A stretch of DNA of 64,000 nt from Hydrogenophaga sp. (GTDB lineage: Bacteria; Pseudomonadota; Gammaproteobacteria; Burkholderiales; Burkholderiaceae_C): contig NZ_JAABRQ010000014.1 of the NCBI RefSeq assembly GCF_011390835.1, positions 40,300 to 104,299 on the forward strand. The letters are read 5' to 3'. Positions within the stretch are counted from its first letter, which is position 1. Each line of letters begins with the position of its first letter. Below, one piece after another: positions 19,815 through 29,120 of the stretch. The notes under the pieces were generated by a model that searched no databases, was not told the origin of the DNA, and worked only from the letters and a program-made list of their open reading frames with translations. Both the position numbers and the translations under genes were made by a program.

Positions 19815-19820
19815 TATACT
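19815..19820 (+). promoter_or_regulatory. candidate -10 element (TATACT) upstream of the GT30 pair
   Basis: TATACT in the 91-bp divergent spacer between the Gfo/Idh gene (-) and the GT30 pair (+). Confidence 0.35.
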
Positions 19821-19840
19821 GGCCCGAGCCCCCCGCCCGC

Positions 19841-21247
19841 ATGCCAGACACCCCGCACGATCCACGCCCGCCCTTGCGGCGATTTCCCCCCAGCCGGCGC
19901 ATGGCGGGGCTCATTGCGCTCTACCAGCTGCTGTGGCATTCGCTGCTGCCCGTGGTCTTTCTGTTCCTCTGGCGCCGCGGGCGGCGCGAGCCGCTCTACC
20001 GGCAATTCTGGGGCGAGCGGTTTGGCAACACCCACACCCCGCTGCACCGTCCGCTGTGGGTCCACTCGGCGTCCATGGGCGAGCTGCGAGGCGCTGCCCC
20101 GCTGGTGCGCGCGCTGCTAGCCGAAGGCCTGTCCATCGTGATCACCACACTTACGCCGGCGGGCCGCACGGCGGCACAGCAGCTGTTCGACGAACCCATT
20201 GCACAAGGCCGGCTGGCCGTGGCGTATCTGCCGCTGGAGCTGGGCTGGGCGGTGCGCCGCTTCATCCGCCAGGTGAATCCGCGCGCGGCGGTCATGACCG
20301 AGATCGACACCTGGCCGGTGCTGCTCGCCACGCTGCGCACCCAAGGTGTGCCCTTGGCCATGGCCAATGCGCAGTACCCGAAAGAAAGCTTCATCCGAGA
20401 CAGGAAGCGCTGGTGGGGGTTTCGCGCCGCGCTATTCCAGGCCTACGAGCTGGTGCTGTGCAAGTCGGACACCCATGCCCAGAGGTTTCGTCAGCTGGGT
20501 TGTGAGCGTGTGGTGATCGCCGGGGAAACGCGCTTTGATCTGCCTGCCTCGCCACAGCAACTCCATGCTGCCAGCGAACTCTCGCGACAGTGGGGGCTGG
20601 CCACCCACACGCCAAGTGGGCGACCCGTCGTGTGTTTTGCCAGTGTGGTGGTGGGCGAGGACGCCACTTTTGTCAGCACCATGCAGACCATCCGCCAAGC
20701 ACTGGCCAAGCAGTCAGCGACTCCGCCGCTGTTCGTCTGCGTGCCGCGCAGCCCACAGCGTTTTGACGAGAGCGAGCGGTTGCTGGCAGAAGCGGGCTTG
20801 CGTGTGGTTCGGCGCAGCGCCTGTCTCGATGCAGCGTTTCAGCCAGACGAGAACCTGAAGATGGCGGATGTCGATGTCTTGCTCGGCGACTCGCTGGGCG
20901 AGATGTACTTTTACCTCGCGCTGTCGCAGGTGGTGGTGGTCGGCGGGTCCTTTGTGGACACCGGCGCACACAACGTGATCGAACCGCTGGCGCTCAAGAA
21001 GCCGGTGATGGTGGGGCCCAGCATCTGGGGCATTGAGTATCCTGGCGCTGAAGCATTGGCTGCTGGGGTGTTGCAGCAGCACGCCGACGCGAACCGCCTG
21101 GCGCAGGCGCTGTTGTCGCTACTGACTTCACCGCAGGCCTATGCACAGGCGACGGCCGGTGCAGCGGCATTTTTTGCCGAACACGGCGGCGCCACCGACA
21201 AGCACATGGCCACGTTGATGCCCTGGCTGCAGGAGCGCGCACCATGA
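19841..21247 (+). CDS. GT30 (KdtA/WaaA, Kdo-transferase-like) glycosyltransferase, divergent copy 1
   Basis: LIALYQLLWHSLLPVVFLFLWRRGRREPLYRQFWGERFG...LWVHSASMGELRGAAPLVRALLAEGLSIVITTLTPAGR; membrane anchor and SMGE motif; unusual NAQYPKESF. Confidence 0.82.
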   Translation: MPDTPHDPRPPLRRFPPSRRMAGLIALYQLLWHSLLPVVFLFLWRRGRREPLYRQFWGERFGNTHTPLHRPLWVHSASMGELRGAAPLVRALLAEGLSIVITTLTPAGRTAAQQLFDEPIAQGRLAVAYLPLELGWAVRRFIRQVNPRAAVMTEIDTWPVLLATLRTQGVPLAMANAQYPKESFIRDRKRWWGFRAALFQAYELVLCKSDTHAQRFRQLGCERVVIAGETRFDLPASPQQLHAASELSRQWGLATHTPSGRPVVCFASVVVGEDATFVSTMQTIRQALAKQSATPPLFVCVPRSPQRFDESERLLAEAGLRVVRRSACLDAAFQPDENLKMADVDVLLGDSLGEMYFYLALSQVVVVGGSFVDTGAHNVIEPLALKKPVMVGPSIWGIEYPGAEALAAGVLQQHADANRLAQALLSLLTSPQAYAQATAGAAAFFAEHGGATDKHMATLMPWLQERAP

Positions 21248-22494
21248 GCCGTCGACCCCTGGCCTTGCGCGCCTATCTGCGCCTGGCACGGGCACTGGCG
21301 CCGGTCTGGCACCGGGGCCTGCAGCACCGCCTATTGCGCGGCAAGGAAACAGCGGCCAGCATCCAGCAAAAACTGGCGCTGCAGATGCCTCCACGCCCCG
21401 ACGGTCCGCTGGTCTGGGGCCATGCGGTGGGCGTGGGCGAGTCCATGGCACTCGCCGGCCTGTTCCACCGTCTCGGTATAGAGCGCCCCGATCTCCATTT
21501 TCTCATCACCACCACCGCGCGCACCTCGGGCGACGCCTTGCAACGGCAGGGGCTTCCGCCGCGCTGTCAGCACCAGTTCGCCCCGGTGGACACGCCCGAG
21601 GCCACGGCGCGCTTCATGGCGCACTGGCACCCCCGCCTTGCGCTGTGGTGCGAGATGGACCTATGGCCCGCGCTGATTGCAGCCGCTGACGATGCCGGAG
21701 TGCCTCGCGTGCTGGTGAATGCACGCTTGTCAGAGAAGTCGCTGGCCAAACGGCGCTGGGGCCGGTGGGTTTACCAGGCGCTGCTGCCCGGGTTCACCGA
21801 CGTGTTTGTGCAAAACAGCGAATCGGCGCGTGGCCTGCAAGCACTCGGGGCTCAGCCCGAGTCCATCACCGTGAGCGGCACCATCAAGACGATGTCGCCA
21901 CCGCTTACCTGCAACGCGGCCGAGCTGGCGCGCTGGCAACGTGCGTTGGGCCAGCGTCCGCGGTGGCTACTCGCCTCCAGCCACCCAGGCGAAGAAGCAC
22001 TGGCGCTGGCGGCCCACGCCCAGCTGCGCGAGCTTGCACCCGACGCCCTGCTCATCATCGTCCCGCGCGTGCCTATCCGCGGCACCGAGGTGGCTGCCCT
22101 GTGTCCGCCCGGCTCGCCGCAACGCAGCCAGGGCGCCAGCCTGGCAAACGAAACGCCGGTGTACATCGCCGACACCATCGGCGAACTCGGCCTGTGGTAT
22201 CGGCTGGCGCCTGTGGCGCTGGTCGGCGGATCGCTGGCGGCAGTCGGCGGCCACAACCCCCACGAACCTCTGGCGCTGGGCTGCGCCGTGTTGCACGGCC
22301 CCCAGGTGTGGAACTTCAGCGAGAGCTACACCGCGCTGGACGAACAAGGCCTGAGCCAACGCGTGGGCGATGTCGCCGAGATCGCGAAAGCCGTGCAAGC
22401 CGCTTGGCTCTCACCGCGACAGCGCGAGGATAGACGCCCGAAAGACGAGCAGGCAGAGGCATTGCTGACTCGCTTGTTGTCGCATCTCTCTTAG
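21244..22494 (+). CDS. GT30 (KdtA/WaaA-like) glycosyltransferase, divergent copy 2
   Basis: LLRGKETAASIQQKLALQMPPRPDGPLVWGHAVGVGESMALAGLFHRL...LALWCEMDLWPALIAAADDAGVPRVLVNARLSEKSLAKRRWG...VALVGGSLAAVGGHNPHEPLALG; 4-bp overlap with copy 1. Confidence 0.82.
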   Translation: MSRRPLALRAYLRLARALAPVWHRGLQHRLLRGKETAASIQQKLALQMPPRPDGPLVWGHAVGVGESMALAGLFHRLGIERPDLHFLITTTARTSGDALQRQGLPPRCQHQFAPVDTPEATARFMAHWHPRLALWCEMDLWPALIAAADDAGVPRVLVNARLSEKSLAKRRWGRWVYQALLPGFTDVFVQNSESARGLQALGAQPESITVSGTIKTMSPPLTCNAAELARWQRALGQRPRWLLASSHPGEEALALAAHAQLRELAPDALLIIVPRVPIRGTEVAALCPPGSPQRSQGASLANETPVYIADTIGELGLWYRLAPVALVGGSLAAVGGHNPHEPLALGCAVLHGPQVWNFSESYTALDEQGLSQRVGDVAEIAKAVQAAWLSPRQREDRRPKDEQAEALLTRLLSHLS

Positions 22495-22530
22495 CGCTTC
22501 AGCTTGACCCAGACAGAAGGTTCAGAAGAA

Positions 22531-22626
22531 AGGGGGGGAGTTAGCCCAGGGCACCGCGGAAGCGGCTTTGCCGAGCGGCCAATGCCCCCCCTTTAGAGGG
22601 TCGTGCGAAACGCGGCGGAGGTGGGC
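22531..22626. repeat. mosaic intergenic palindromic repeat, copy B
   Basis: aaagggggggagttagcccagggcaccgcggaagcggctttgccgagcggccaatgccccccctttagagggtcgtgcgaaacgcggcggaggtgggc between convergent genes. Confidence 0.6.
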
Positions 22627-22632
22627 CTAATC

Positions 22633-24027
22633 TCAGTGCGCGGCGCTGCCCACCACTGCGTCGGGCTTGACCTGCAACAGCAGCGCCAGCATCACCGCCT
22701 CGATGCGGTGCAGGGCCTCGGGCGTGTGCCCTTCGAAGCGCAGCACCAGCACCGGTGTGGTGTTGGATGCGCGGATCAGACCGAAGCCATCCGGCCAGTC
22801 CACACGCACGCCGTCGATGGTGGACACCTTGGCGGGTAAAGCGAACGCCGGATAAGTGGCCGACAGTTCAACCAGCTTTTCGACCACGGCGTGCGGTTCG
22901 CCCTCCGCGCAGGCCACATTGAGTTCGGGTGTGCTGTGGCTGGTGGGAAGGGCGTTGAGCACGGCATTGGCGTCGGGGCTGCGGCTCAGGATTTCCAGCA
23001 GGCGCGCGCCGGCGTAGCTGCCATCGTCGAAGCCGTACCAGCGTTCCTTGAAAAAGATGTGGCCACTCATCTCGCCGCCGAGCGGGCTGTCCAGTTCCTT
23101 CATGCGCGCCTTGATCAGCGAGTGGCCGGTCTTGTACACATGCGCGACACCACCCGCTGCCTCGATCGCCGGCGCCAGGCGCTGCGAACACTTCACATCG
23201 AAGAGGATGTTGCCGCCGGGCACGCGCGACAGCACGTCTTGAGCAAACAGAATCATCTGCCGGTCAGGGTAGATGTTCTGACCGTCGCGCGTGACGATGC
23301 CCAGGCGGTCGCCGTCGCCATCAAAGGCCAGACCCAGCTCGGCGTCAGTCTCACGCAACATGCGAATGAGGTCTTGCAGGTTTTCGGGTTTGCTCGGGTC
23401 CGGATGGTGATTCGGGAACTCCCCGTCGACTTCGCTGAAGAGCTCGATCACTTCACAACCCAGGGCCCGGAACAGCGCAGGCGCAGACGCGCCTGCCACG
23501 CCGTTGCCGCAGTCCATCACGATCTTCATGGGCCGGCTCAGCTTGACGTCGCCCGTGATTCGGTCGCGGTACTCGTCTGACACATCCACGTGCCGGACCT
23601 GGCCGCCCTCGGCGCGCTGATGCGATTCGGTCTCCATCGTGCGGCGCAGCGCCTGAATGTCGTCACCGTAGATGGCGCGACCAGCCAGCACCATCTTGAA
23701 GCCGTTGTAGTCCTTGGGGTTGTGGCTACCGGTGACCTGGATACCGCTCTGGCAGAGGGTATTGGCAGCAAAGTACAGCATGGGCGTGGTCGCCATACCG
23801 ATATCGATTACATCGATGCCTGCGGCCACCAGCCCGCGGATCAAGGCCGCGGAGAGCGCCGGTCCGCTGAGCCGGCCATCGCGGCCGACCGCTACGGCCT
23901 GCTCACCCAGGCGCCGGGCCTCGGTGCCAAACGCCAGGCCCAGTGCTTCGGCCACGTCCTCGTTCACGGTGCTAGGGACAACACCCCGGATGTCATAGGC
24001 CTTGAAGATCGAAGCGGCAACTTGCAT
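22633..24027 (-). CDS. phosphomannomutase/phosphoglucomutase
   Basis: MQVAASIFKAYDIRGVVPSTVNEDVAEALGLAFGTEARRLG...QVTGSHNPKDYNGFKMVL phosphoserine loop; LGLAFDGDGDRLGIV. Confidence 0.93.
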   Translation of the reverse strand: MQVAASIFKAYDIRGVVPSTVNEDVAEALGLAFGTEARRLGEQAVAVGRDGRLSGPALSAALIRGLVAAGIDVIDIGMATTPMLYFAANTLCQSGIQVTGSHNPKDYNGFKMVLAGRAIYGDDIQALRRTMETESHQRAEGGQVRHVDVSDEYRDRITGDVKLSRPMKIVMDCGNGVAGASAPALFRALGCEVIELFSEVDGEFPNHHPDPSKPENLQDLIRMLRETDAELGLAFDGDGDRLGIVTRDGQNIYPDRQMILFAQDVLSRVPGGNILFDVKCSQRLAPAIEAAGGVAHVYKTGHSLIKARMKELDSPLGGEMSGHIFFKERWYGFDDGSYAGARLLEILSRSPDANAVLNALPTSHSTPELNVACAEGEPHAVVEKLVELSATYPAFALPAKVSTIDGVRVDWPDGFGLIRASNTTPVLVLRFEGHTPEALHRIEAVMLALLLQVKPDAVVGSAAH

Positions 24028-24140
24028 GAAACGGTTTCCCTGAAGAACATAGGTGACAAACATTGTAGGGATGACCCTGCGCTCAGCGAGTGAGGCAAAA
24101 GTCCGGAAACGGCCAGTCAGATCGCGGCCTTCCACGTAAC

Positions 24141-25694
24141 ATGCACGCCATGGATCACGCCGCACGACACGCTGACGAAGTCCGCTACCGGGCGCTGGCG
24201 GCGCATGACGCGCGTTTTGATGGTCGGTTTTTTGTGGGTGTCACCTCCACCGGCATCTACTGCCGACCAGTCTGCCGGGTGCGCTTGCCGCGGCGCGAGA
24301 ACTGCCGTTTCTTTGACCACGCGGCGCAGGCCGAAGGCGCCGGATTCCGCCCCTGTCTGCGCTGCCGGCCCGAACTGGCCCCGCTGGACCGTCACTGGTC
24401 CAACCAGGACGCCTGCAGCATCCTGGTGCGCGAGGCCACGAAGCTGCTGGACGCACCCGCCAGCTGGGCCCTCCCAGACTGCGGCTCTCCCTTGCTTGCG
24501 CTGGCTCAGCGCCTGGGGGTGAGCGACCGGCATCTGCGCCGCGCCTTCGAGCATGACCTCGGCGTGTCGCCGCTGCAATACCTGCAGACGCGCCGGTTGC
24601 TGGCCGCCAAGCAGCTGCTGGCTGACACCCGCCTGTCGGTGCATCAGGTGGCTCAGATGAGCGGTTTCGGCAGCGTGCGCCGCTTCAATGCCGCGTTCCA
24701 GGCCCGCTACGGGCTGAGCCCGAGGCAATTGCGGCCGACCCCGCGCAGCAAGGCATTGGCCCCGACCGACCGCACCACCTGCACCGCCCGTCTCGGTTGG
24801 CGCCCGCCCTACGATGAGGGCGCCATGCTGGCCTTTCTGGCGACGCGGCAATTGCCCGGCGTGGAGCGGGTCGACAGCGTTGCGCGCCTGTATGCCCGCA
24901 CCTTCTCTCTCAGCATCGACGGGGCATCTCACACCGGCTGGCTGCAAGCGCACTTCAAGCCCGAGGCGAACGAAGTGACGCTGGAACTCAGTGCTGGCTT
25001 GCAGGCCGCAATACCCCACGTGCTGTGGCGCGTGCGCGCCATGTTCGACCTTGACGCCGATCCACAGGCCATCAACGCCAGCTTACACCGTGATTTCCCC
25101 GCCTGTGATGGCCTGCGCGTGCCGGGCTGCATGGACGGCTTCGAGCTCGCGGTGCGCGCCGTGCTCGGCCAGCAGATCACGGTCGCCGCTGCGCGTACCC
25201 TCGCAGCCCGCCTTATCGAGCGCTTCGGTGAAGCGCTGATCACGCCTGTTCCGCAATTGACCCGCCTCTTCCCCGCCCCACAGGCCCTGGCGCAAGCCGA
25301 TCCCGCCGAAATGGGCGCGCTCGGCATCGTGCGCCAGCGTCAGGCGGCCATCCAGGCGCTAGCGCGTGCGGTCTGCGACGGCTCGCTCGACCTGAGCGAT
25401 CAGGCCGACATCCCGGCGTCCGTGCAAGCCTTGCAGCAGTTGCCTGGCATTGGCCCGTGGACCGCGCAGTACATCGCCCTGCGCGCGCTGCGCTGGCCCG
25501 ATGCATGGCCTCCGGGCGATGTGGCGGTGCACGCCGCGCTGGGCCTGTCGCCGCTGCGCGGTCGCTTGGCCGAGCAGGCCGCCGCGCTCCAAGCCGCCGC
25601 CTGGCAACCGTGGCGCGGCTATGCCGTCATCCGCGCGTGGGCAGGTTGCCACCGATCTGCCCACGCCCCCTCTTCCGAAAGCGAGTCGCCATGA
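24141..25694 (+). CDS. Ada (methylphosphotriester)-AraC HTH-AlkA DNA-3-methyladenine glycosylase fusion
   Basis: GIYCRPVCRVRLPRRENCRFF...FRPCLRCRPELAP zinc Cys4; AraC HTH; C-terminal HhH-GPD glycosylase (LQQLPGIGPWTAQYIALRALRWPDAWPPGD). Confidence 0.9.
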   Translation: MHAMDHAARHADEVRYRALAAHDARFDGRFFVGVTSTGIYCRPVCRVRLPRRENCRFFDHAAQAEGAGFRPCLRCRPELAPLDRHWSNQDACSILVREATKLLDAPASWALPDCGSPLLALAQRLGVSDRHLRRAFEHDLGVSPLQYLQTRRLLAAKQLLADTRLSVHQVAQMSGFGSVRRFNAAFQARYGLSPRQLRPTPRSKALAPTDRTTCTARLGWRPPYDEGAMLAFLATRQLPGVERVDSVARLYARTFSLSIDGASHTGWLQAHFKPEANEVTLELSAGLQAAIPHVLWRVRAMFDLDADPQAINASLHRDFPACDGLRVPGCMDGFELAVRAVLGQQITVAAARTLAARLIERFGEALITPVPQLTRLFPAPQALAQADPAEMGALGIVRQRQAAIQALARAVCDGSLDLSDQADIPASVQALQQLPGIGPWTAQYIALRALRWPDAWPPGDVAVHAALGLSPLRGRLAEQAAALQAAAWQPWRGYAVIRAWAGCHRSAHAPSSESESP

Positions 25695-26212
25695 AACTGC
25701 CTCATACCCTGGCCTGCACCACCGTGGCTTCGCCACTGGGCCCGCTGCTGCTGGCCGGCAGCGAACAAGGCCTGGCGGGTCTGTGGTTTGACGATCAGCA
25801 ACACCAGCCTGATGCCCAGATCGTCGCCAACTGGACCATCGATGCAGACCACCCACTGTTGCGCCGGGCAGCGCTGCAGCTCAGCGCCTATTTCAACGGT
25901 GAGGCCAACACCTTCGACCTGCCGCTGGACCTGTCAGCCGGTACGGCGTTTCAGCAAGCCGTGTGGCGCGCGCTGTTGACCATTCCCTACGGCCAGACCG
26001 CCAGCTACGGTCAGATCGCGCAAGCCTGCGGGCGCGCCAGCGCGGTGCGGGCGGTGGGCGCCGCCATTGGACGCAACCCGGTCGGCATCGTGGTGCCCTG
26101 CCACCGCGTGCTGGGCGCTGACGGCCAGCTCAACGGCTACGCCGGTGGCTTGCCACGCAAATCGGCCTTGTTGACCCTGGAGGGCGGGCGCATCAATGCG
26201 CTGGCTCAATAG
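25691..26212 (+). CDS. ogt: methylated-DNA--[protein]-cysteine S-methyltransferase
   Basis: RALLTIPYGQTASYGQIAQACGRASAVRAVGAAIGRNPVGIVVPCHRVLGADGQLNGYAGGL; PCHRV active site; ATGA overlap with the Ada-AlkA gene. Confidence 0.93.
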   Translation: MKLPHTLACTTVASPLGPLLLAGSEQGLAGLWFDDQQHQPDAQIVANWTIDADHPLLRRAALQLSAYFNGEANTFDLPLDLSAGTAFQQAVWRALLTIPYGQTASYGQIAQACGRASAVRAVGAAIGRNPVGIVVPCHRVLGADGQLNGYAGGLPRKSALLTLEGGRINALAQ

Positions 26213-26260
26213 CATCAGTGAGTCGTCTCTGACGAGCACCCGACCCCGCATACTCTGCGC

Positions 26261-27172
26261 ATGTCACCCACCCTGATCGCCGAATTCTGTCTGCTCGCCG
26301 CCCTTTGGGGCGCCTCCTTCATGTTCATGCGGCTGGGAGCTGCCGAGTTTGGTGCACTACCCACCGCCGGCCTGCGCGTGGGACTGGCTGCGATGTTCCT
26401 GCTCCCGGTGTTCCTGGTGCGTGGCGTGTGGACCGACTTCCGCCGCCGTGCCCGGCCCATCCTGCTGGTCGGCCTGCTCAATTCGGCGTTGCCGTTCGCG
26501 TTCTTCTCGTTTGCGGTGCTGCACATCAACACGGGCCTCACCGCCATCCTCAACGCCACCGTGCCGCTTTCCGGTGCCGTGGTGGCCTGGTTGTGGCTGA
26601 AAGACCGGCCGGGTGGCTCGCGCGCGCTGGGCCTGGGAATCGGGTTTCTGGGCGTAACGCTGCTGGTGTTGGGCAAGTCGGGCGTGGCCCCGGTCGGGTC
26701 ACTGGCGGGTGGCAACACGACCATCAGCCTGCTGGCCATGGGGGCCTGCCTGCTCGCCACGCTTTGCTACGGCGTGGCCGCGAGCTTCACCAAACGCCAC
26801 TTGGCCGGCGCTCATCCGCTGGCCACCGCTGCGGGCAGCCAGCTCGGGGCTACCCTCGGGCTGGCCCTGCCCACGCTGTGGCTGTGGCCGACCCAAGGCG
26901 TGAGCTCCACAGCCTGGCTAGCTGTGTCCGCGGTGGCGCTGTTCTGCACCGCGGTGGCCTACATCCTGTTCTTTCACATCATCGAACAGGCCGGCCCGTC
27001 CAAGGCCTTGACGGTGACGTTTCTGGTGCCAGTGTTTGCGCTGATCTACGGCGTGTGGTTTCTGGACGAGAGCATCACCGGCTGGACCCTGCTTTGCGGT
27101 GCGGTGATCATTGTCGGCACGGCGCTATCGACCGGGCTGGTGAACATCCGCACAGTGGTTCGTGCTCGCTGA
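26261..27172 (+). CDS. DMT superfamily (EamA) transporter
   Basis: LIAEFCLLAALWGASFMFMRLGAAEFG; two EamA repeats. Confidence 0.88.
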   Translation: MSPTLIAEFCLLAALWGASFMFMRLGAAEFGALPTAGLRVGLAAMFLLPVFLVRGVWTDFRRRARPILLVGLLNSALPFAFFSFAVLHINTGLTAILNATVPLSGAVVAWLWLKDRPGGSRALGLGIGFLGVTLLVLGKSGVAPVGSLAGGNTTISLLAMGACLLATLCYGVAASFTKRHLAGAHPLATAAGSQLGATLGLALPTLWLWPTQGVSSTAWLAVSAVALFCTAVAYILFFHIIEQAGPSKALTVTFLVPVFALIYGVWFLDESITGWTLLCGAVIIVGTALSTGLVNIRTVVRAR

Positions 27173-27268
27173 TACAGCAGTCTCGCGAGAATCCCTTGGC
27201 CAACGATCCCATCGCGAACGCGCAACAAAAAACCGCCCAATCTTGCGACGGGGCGGCTTCTGCATGCT

Positions 27269-27345
27269 TGGCGGAGTGGACGGGGCTCGAACCCGCGACC
27301 CCCGGCGTGACAGGCCGGTATTCTAACCAACTGAACTACCACTCC
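27269..27345 (-). tRNA. tRNA-Asp (GTC)
   Basis: GGAGTGGTAGTTCAGTTGGTTAGAATACCGGCCTGTCACGCCGGGGGTCGCGGGTTCGAGCCCCGTCCACTCCGCCA; cloverleaf, encoded CCA. Confidence 0.95.
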
Positions 27346-27401
27346 GCAGTGGTGAGGCTTTCGCCTGATGCCTTTCGGCGCCAGACCAAGTGCCACAAAC
27401 T

Positions 27402-27477
27402 TGGCGACCCTACGGGGATTCGAACCCCGGTACTCACCGTGAAAGGGTGATGTCCTAGGCCTCTAGACGATAGGGTC
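27402..27477 (-). tRNA. tRNA-Glu (TTC)
   Basis: GACCCTATCGTCTAGAGGCCTAGGACATCACCCTTTCACGGTGAGTACCGGGGTTCGAATCCCCGTAGGGTCGCCA. Confidence 0.95.
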
Positions 27478-27552
27478 AAAACCTTGGAACTTCCGAGTCG
27501 AGCATTGTAGCAGTGCGGTATGCAGTTGCTTCTCGGCCCGGCTGTCAAATTG

Positions 27553-27628
<76 letters not shown>

Positions 27629-27704
27629 ACAGGGATTGCTGATCGGCGCCGGATCGTCACCAATCCGCTGCATTTCAGCAAGCCTCAAATTATAGGACAT
27701 TTTT

Positions 27705-29120
27705 TCAGGCGATCCGCAGCCGTTGCAAAACAGTTTCGCGATTGTGCAACGCCAGCACCGCATCCAGCGAGGGCGTCTGCGCGGTGCCCATGAGCAGCAC
27801 GCGCACCGGCATCGCCAGTTGTGGCATCTTGAGCCCATGCGCAGTGATCGCGGCCTTGATGGCGGCAGACAGACTGGCTTTGTCCCAGGCACAGTCACCG
27901 AGCTGAGTCGCTAGCGCCTGTATCGCTGGCTTCACTGCATCGGTCACGTGTTGGGTGAGCTCATCGGCGTTCGGGGTGACCGGCGCGTAAAAAGCACTCG
28001 CCCAAAGCGCCAGCGCCACCGTGGTGTCGCAGCGGTCCTTGAACAGGCCACAGATGGCGGGCAAGCGGTCATCGGCTTTGATGCCTGCTTTGGCCAGTTG
28101 CTCGGCCACCAGGGTGCTGAGCGCACCATCGTCCATGGCCTTGAGGTGCTGGGCGTTGACCCAGCGCAGCTTGGCTTCGTCGAACTGCGCCGCACTGCGG
28201 CCCAGGTGGTCGAGGTTGAACCAGTCGAGAAACTGCGCGCGGCTGAAGATTTCGTCGTCACCATGACTCCAACCCAGGCGCGCCAGGTAGTTCACCATGG
28301 CATCGGGCAAGTAACCTTCGTCGCGGTACTGCGTCACAGGTTTGGCGCCGTTGCGCTTGGACATCTTGGACACGTGCTTTTCGCCCTGCTCGTCCACGGT
28401 CTCGGTCATCACCGTGGGCAGGTGCGCGTAGATGGGTGGCTCTTGGCCCAGCGCGCGAAAGATGTTGATTTGGCGCGGCGTGTTGTTCACGTGGTCGTCG
28501 CCGCGGATGACGTGGGTGATGGCCATGTCGATGTCGTCCACCACCACGCAGAAGTTGTAGGTCGGCGTGCCGTCGGGCCGCGCGATCACCAGATCGTCGA
28601 GCTCGTCGTTGCGGATCTCGATCAGGCCCTTGACCTTGTCTTCCCAGGCCACCACACCGCCCTGCGGATTCTTGAAGCGCAGCACGGGCTTCACGCCTTC
28701 AGGTACAGGGGGCAGGACCTTGTCCGGCTCGGGTCGCCAGGCACCGTCGTAGCGCGGCTTTTCCTTGGCAGCCATCTGGCGCTCGCGCAGAGCGTCAAGC
28801 TCAGCCATGCTCATGTAGCAGGGGTAGACGTGACCGGCTGCGACCATTTCCGCCAGCACGGCCTTGTAACGATCCATGCGCTGCATCTGGTAGAACGGCC
28901 CCTCGTCATGGTCCAACCCCAGCCAGCGCATGCCTTCGATGATCACGTCCACCGCCGCCTGAGACGAGCGCTCCAGATCGGTGTCTTCGATGCGCAGGAT
29001 GAACACGCCGCCATTGGCGCGGGCAAACGCCCAGGGGTACAGCGCCGAGCGGATGTTGCCCAGGTGAATGAAGCCAGTTGGAGATGGTGCGAAGCGGGTG
29101 CGGACGGTGGACATGTTCAA
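27705..29120 (-). CDS. gltX: glutamate--tRNA ligase
   Basis: [80 protein letters not shown]. Confidence 0.97.
   Translation of the reverse strand: MNMSTVRTRFAPSPTGFIHLGNIRSALYPWAFARANGGVFILRIEDTDLERSSQAAVDVIIEGMRWLGLDHDEGPFYQMQRMDRYKAVLAEMVAAGHVYPCYMSMAELDALRERQMAAKEKPRYDGAWRPEPDKVLPPVPEGVKPVLRFKNPQGGVVAWEDKVKGLIEIRNDELDDLVIARPDGTPTYNFCVVVDDIDMAITHVIRGDDHVNNTPRQINIFRALGQEPPIYAHLPTVMTETVDEQGEKHVSKMSKRNGAKPVTQYRDEGYLPDAMVNYLARLGWSHGDDEIFSRAQFLDWFNLDHLGRSAAQFDEAKLRWVNAQHLKAMDDGALSTLVAEQLAKAGIKADDRLPAICGLFKDRCDTTVALALWASAFYAPVTPNADELTQHVTDAVKPAIQALATQLGDCAWDKASLSAAIKAAITAHGLKMPQLAMPVRVLLMGTAQTPSLDAVLALHNRETVLQRLRIA

Noticed and set aside
26305-27450. 381-aa plus-strand ORF overlapping the EamA gene and running across tRNA-Asp and into tRNA-Glu
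   Set aside because: Out of frame with the EamA protein and reads antisense through the tRNA genes; not a gene.
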